Shown here one piece after another: positions 60,095-64,000 of a stretch of 64,000 bases of DNA. Source of the DNA: Lutjanus erythropterus. Its lineage: Eukaryota > Chordata > Actinopteri > Lutjaniformes > Lutjanidae. Position numbers and translations under genes: made by a program. Below the pieces are notes generated by a model. It did no database searches, was not told where the DNA came from, and saw nothing but the letters and a program-made list of their open reading frames with translations. Positions within the stretch are counted from its first letter, which is position 1. Each line of letters opens with the position of its first letter. The stretch covers positions 35,355,408 through 35,419,407 of the forward strand of contig CM034599.1 in NCBI GenBank assembly GCA_020091685.1. Reading direction: 5' to 3'.

Positions 60095-60297
60095 TTTTAA
60101 TATATATATATATATTTGGTGCTTTTTTGCCTTTGTTGTACAGAGACAGCCAACAATGGACCGAAAATGGTGTATAGAGAGAGGGGGTGACAAACAGCGA
60201 AGAGCCACAGGCTGGAATTAAACCAACACTGCTGCAGAGGACTGACAGACCCAGTACATGGGGTGCACACTCTATCAAGTGAGCTACGGGGGTGCCC
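60095..60297 (-). mobile_element. tRNA-derived SINE copy 2
   Basis: Minus-strand head GTAGCTCACTTGATAGAGTG, then GTACTGGGTCTGTCAGTCCT and a CCTTTGTTGTACAGAG-related tail region. Same family and orientation as 41640-41837. Its 5' end has diverged. It is preceded by a short TATATA run. Confidence 0.75.
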
Positions 60298-60311
60298 TAC
60301 ACAGTGGCTTC

Positions 60312-60650
60312 TTAAAGGGATAGTTCAGATTTTTTGAACTGGGGTTGTATGAGGCATTTATCCAGAGCCAGTGTATTAATATGAACGACAGTACATGGAG
60401 GTCAGCACGTCCCGGTTTGGAGAGGCAGCAGCAGTATCCACTTCCGTGATTTCTGTAATTTAAAAGGTTAATTCAGATTCACTGAAGTCACACAATAACA
60501 CAAACTAACTGATCAAAGCAGCGGACCATCAACTCCCGTGTTCTAAATGATGATGGCGGTCTGACAGCAAGGCAAATGGTGAAAACACTCTAAATATGGT
60601 GCATACCAAACTGATCCAAATTTTTTTAGGGTGGCTAAAACATATTTTGC
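60312..60650. repeat. Dispersed repeat family D, rearranged copy
   Basis: Starts TTAAAGGGATAGTTCAGATT as at 18346, then at 60468 switches to the inverted right end (TTCAGATTCACTGAAGTCACA), as at 18776. The two halves face each other, as at 18.35-18.99 kb. Confidence 0.65.
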
Positions 60651-60654
60651 TGCT

Positions 60655-60760
60655 GACCCTCTTTTGTGCACATTCATGACTATATGCTGAAGGGTCTCTG
60701 TGATTCACGGTTTTAGAAAAACCTTGAAAAAAAACTTTTATTATGTCTCCACACCATTGA
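60655..60760 (-). repeat. Dispersed repeat family B, inverted fragment
   Basis: GTGCACATTCATGACTATATGCTGAAGG parallels 7544-7566 in the same orientation and is opposite to the copy that follows. Confidence 0.6.
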
Positions 60761-60899
60761 CAGTCACAGGAATTATGTATTTGTATTTGTATATGTATAT
60801 GTATATGTATTTCAGGACATCGCATTCATGTGAACGTGATATGCTTGATGGGAATTTCTTCAGACTTGGCGTAAATGTTCACTTGGATTCAAATATTAA

Positions 60900-61690
60900 T
60901 TGAATTTGGTGGTCAAAGGTCAAGGACTCAAGAATTCATATGCTAACTAGAAGAGGTCTCTCAGTAGAGCACAGATTCCCGCCAGGCAACACATGGTGAA
61001 GCACCTACTGCAATGCCACCACATCTGTCAGATGCAACCAGTGGACATTATCATGACCTCCACATATGTTCCGAACTGAAACAAGAGTTCAAACTGAAGC
61101 AGTTGTTGATCACTTGCGGCCCCTAGAGGTTTGTGTAAAACAGAGCAGTCAAAAAAATTTAATTACTGCCTCACAGTTGTTTGTCTCCAACAACCAGTCA
61201 AGTTACAGTTTACATCCATGTCTGTCCAGAATCATATAATGTCTATAGTGAAGACACTGAAGGATATTTAATATGGAACTGTCCACTATATTGACCTGTA
61301 AATATTTTGCCAAATATAAGTTCTTACCATACATGTGTGATTATAGTGAATAATTTCTAGTGAGAAACATGCTGTCTTCACTTAGAGACTAATTTTACAG
61401 AGGACAGAGGACTGATAGAGAGGTGACTGTGACCGTTGATCTTTGATTGCCAAAATCAAATCACTTCACCTGAATTACCTAAAAACATAATGCCTCCGGC
61501 AGTGAAAAGCAAAAAAGGATAAAAGTCATAAAAAAATGTTTTCCAAGGTTTTTCAAAAAATCTGAATCACAGAGATCCTTCAGCACAAAGTCATGAATGT
61601 ACAAAAAAAATTAGGCTGATCAGTCCAGTAATATTAGAGATCAGCTGCAGATAAAGCTGTAGGTCCACATCCAGATCATGCACACACTCA

Positions 61691-61775
<85 letters not shown>

Positions 61776-61800
61776 GTGTTTGCATAATCCCTGCCACACA
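60900..61800 (+). repeat. Dispersed repeat family B, copy 4, with (CA)n
   Basis: ACTCAAGAATTCATATGC, ATGGTGAAGCACCTACTGCA, ACCAGTCAAGTTACAGTT, then CAGAGATCCTTCAGCACAAA, GCTGATCAGTCCAGTAATAT and a CA tract. This is the longest copy in the window. Confidence 0.7.
61693..61772. repeat. (CA)n microsatellite
   Basis: 80 bp, 40 units, sitting where other family B copies have a short CA/GT tract. Confidence 0.99.
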
Positions 61801-62079
61801 TAAACTGGACAAAATCACTCAGAATGTTTGATTATTTAATTGTGATTATGTACTGGTTACATCTAATCCAATATTCTTATCAGGTTGTCTGGCAGAGATC
61901 TGCACTCTTCTATTTTAGTGTGGTGTTAGGGGTTTCTGCACGTGCATTTCAACTGCAGAAAACAGATGAAAAAAGGCAGCCAGGGTCTTGTGATGGTTCC
62001 AAGATTGGAAACATTTGTGTGCATTCAACTGCTCACTGTTGACCGATTTCTCAAAGAATTGAAATCTGTGCCGACGTTT

Positions 62080-62258
62080 CTCTTCTTTTTGGAGGCTTTT
62101 ATGTCTTTAATGTACAAGACAGGACAGGGGGAGAGAGAGTGGGGGGAATGGCATGCAGCAAAGGGCCACAGGAGTTCAAACCACGGCCGCTGCAGAGGAC
62201 TCACAGCCTCGGCACATGGGACGAACTCTCCACCAACTGAGCCACCAGACCAACATTT
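62080..62258 (-). mobile_element. tRNA-derived SINE copy 3
   Basis: Minus-strand head GTGGCTCAGTTGGTGGAGAG, then GCTGTGAGTCCTCTGCAGCG and GCTGCATGCCATTCCCCCCA. Same family and orientation as the other two. Confidence 0.8.
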
Positions 62259-62269
62259 CTTGACACACA

Positions 62270-64000
62270 CATTACTAAGACATTTACTGTGCTGTTGTGG
62301 CTGCTCACACACACACACACCATCAGGATGAAAATGATCTCAAACTCAGAAGACATACTTGCTAATGTACATTGCAGTACTATTGATTTATTATTATGGC
62401 AGCAGTTTCAGACTGAAGCCATTGTCCAAATGTCCCAATGTCTTATTAGACTACGGCTCTTAATTCATGTTCGTTCTGCAGTTTGCTTTGCATTTTCAGC
62501 CGACATATCTAATATTAATGTCTTTAGCTGAAGGGTATGGCAACATGTCAAAACTTGACAAAATCATTATAACTTCTGGATGTCAGTTCAATTCCAGGGC
62601 CACCAGTCCAAAGCATCGGAATTTGATAATCTGGGAATGACACTTGACAATCAACAATCTTTCTTCAGAGTTGCTTGTTGCACATTTAAGAGTTATGATG
62701 CCATGAATATTCATAATGGAACAAAGTCATATTTTAAAGGGAGGCTGGGTTGCTACAAGTCTTTGTGCCTCTAATAATCATCTTTAACATTGAAAATGTT
62801 TAACTGTTTGATCACAGCTCGCAACTGTCCTATACTTCACTTCATTTTCCATAGACAGTTGTATTATGCACTTCCTCACTGATTACCTTCCTCTGCAGTA
62901 CAAGCAGATTAGCTTGCGAGCCAACAGATGCCTTCAGGTGTCTCCTGTGCATGCACACGAGCGCAATGCACAGCCCTGCTGCCGGAGTAACACCGCTCCA
63001 CTGACTGACATTTGGCAGAAGTTACATGCCAAGAAATGTAACAATGTGCCAGCAAAGACAAGGAAGAAGACTGCAAGCTAATAATCATGGATTTAAACAA
63101 TGACGGGAGCGGGTTTATTAGGCTTCAAAGTGAAAGTTCCGCAAAAACAAACTTTCTTTTACGAGAAATCTCCACAGGTTACCTTTAATCTGAGAGCCCG
63201 ACCCCAAACAGAAGGAGTTTTAATTGTAACTTGCCTGGAAGAAACTAAAGAAAGTAAATATACTGTCTTACTGAGATAAATCTGGTTTATCTTATCATCT
63301 TGTTTGTAGAAGAGCCCTCAGAGATGTGTCTTAATGAAATGAAATGCTGTACTCTGGACAAGACAACATGGGCATTGCAACACTGAAATAAACACAGAGA
63401 TTGAAGCATAATAAAGAATTTTTCATTCAAAATGACACTTAGATTTGTGGGCAGAAGATTGTAGATGAGTGTATTTACCAAAATGGTTCCTCTGACAACA
63501 GCTAGTAAACAGTTTTCTGTATTTATTGTACATAAAAGATATTGTATATATGTCCGCTGAGGAGGTATTCTTATTTTCAACCCATTTTCATCCCAACTCA
63601 TCCTATACTGATGATTTATCCCTTGGCTTCTCTACTGAGGCACAGGGTACCCTTCAGTGGCTGTATGATAGATGGCCAGAAAGCCTTTTTGACACATGGT
63701 TAACACTGTGAAACGTTTGCAGTGTGGGTGGGTTTAGGCACAAACATTACTTCAGTAGGTTTATGATGAGACCATGTTTGGTTACTGTGTGTCACTGAAG
63801 CAACTTGCAAGACGAAAGTCATGTGACGGACATAATATTATACCTTACGACTTTTAATAACTTTTGTCAACACTAATGTATGAACCCCGGTTTCTTGGGT
63901 GGAAGTTCAGGACTGTTTAAGTCTTCCATCCACCACACCTCCTCCATGTGTGGCCTTTGTCACTCTTAATACGACATCGAAAGCAACTCATACAGCTGCA
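62270..64000. other. Inferred intron or upstream sequence, nothing recognised
   Basis: Contains a short CA tract at 62306-62322. 62590-62640 (CCACCAGTCCAAAGCATCGG) resembles a scattered fish repeat. Frames at 62866-63081 and 63287-63601 have no recognisable family. No tacr1 exon 1 or 2 was found. Confidence 0.4.

Larger units (their letters stand above)
44666..64000 (-). other. Region upstream of exon 3, inferred tacr1 intron 2 (partial)
   Basis: Reading through on the minus strand for the conserved exon 2 features (the TM3-end DRYMAI segment, TM4 and the extracellular loop 2 cysteine region) gave nothing. The region is therefore inferred to be at least 19.3 kb of intron 2, or intron 2 plus upstream sequence with exons I missed. 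It is transposon-rich, especially from 52.5 to 62.3 kb. Between about 49.1 and 51.8 kb I see no gene and no clear repeat. Confidence 0.5.

Overview
This window is vertebrate nuclear DNA, most likely from a percomorph (spiny-rayed) teleost fish. Coding density is very low. It has long CA/GT, AT and ATCT microsatellites, several copies of a tRNA-headed SINE family that I associate with perch-like fishes, and many hAT-type and other non-autonomous DNA transposons. The only protein-coding gene I can support is the 3' part of a neurokinin-1 (substance P / tachykinin) receptor gene, tacr1, on the minus strand. Three coding exons are visible: exon 3 (44515-44665, 151 bp), exon 4 (41953-42149, 197 bp) and exon 5 with the stop codon (35503-35839). 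All have canonical GT/AG junctions and phases that join correctly. Together they encode TM5, the third intracellular loop, TM6, TM7 and the cytoplasmic tail. I could not find exons 1 and 2 (N-terminus to TM4); they should lie beyond position 64000.

Layout. 1-34.7 kb is intergenic, downstream of tacr1. It holds decayed L1-like LINE pieces (about 1.5-2.1 kb and 8.5-8.8 kb), a candidate solo LTR (2.1-2.9 kb), a 571-bp uninterrupted AT repeat (7.8-8.4 kb), several dispersed repeat families, two opposed GT/AC microsatellites (15.4-15.7 kb), a 230-bp direct duplication (14.8 and 17.3 kb), and a 1-kb element with terminal inverted repeats (30.7-31.7 kb). Some repeat-poor blocks there look like possible conserved non-coding elements. 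34.8-35.5 kb is the inferred tacr1 3' UTR. 35.8-42.0 kb is intron 4, with a complete tRNA-SINE carrying target-site duplications and a second SINE next to exon 4. 42.1-44.5 kb is intron 3. 44.7-64 kb is inferred to be part of intron 2. It is crowded with transposons: an internally deleted mariner-like element, three hAT-type elements with recognisable 8-bp target duplications (one with another element nested inside), and two more SINEs.

The observation I would check first is at the exon 4 splice donor. On the tacr1 sense strand a (CA)19 tract starts 15 nt after the exon, and a SINE about 115 nt downstream supplies the first in-frame stop codon. In mammals a truncated NK1 receptor lacking the exon 5 tail is made at this same junction. 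If this intron were retained here, the product would be a tail-less receptor with a 42-residue Thr-His-rich extension. I see no bacterial-type operon, CRISPR array, phage or clearly new multi-gene system.
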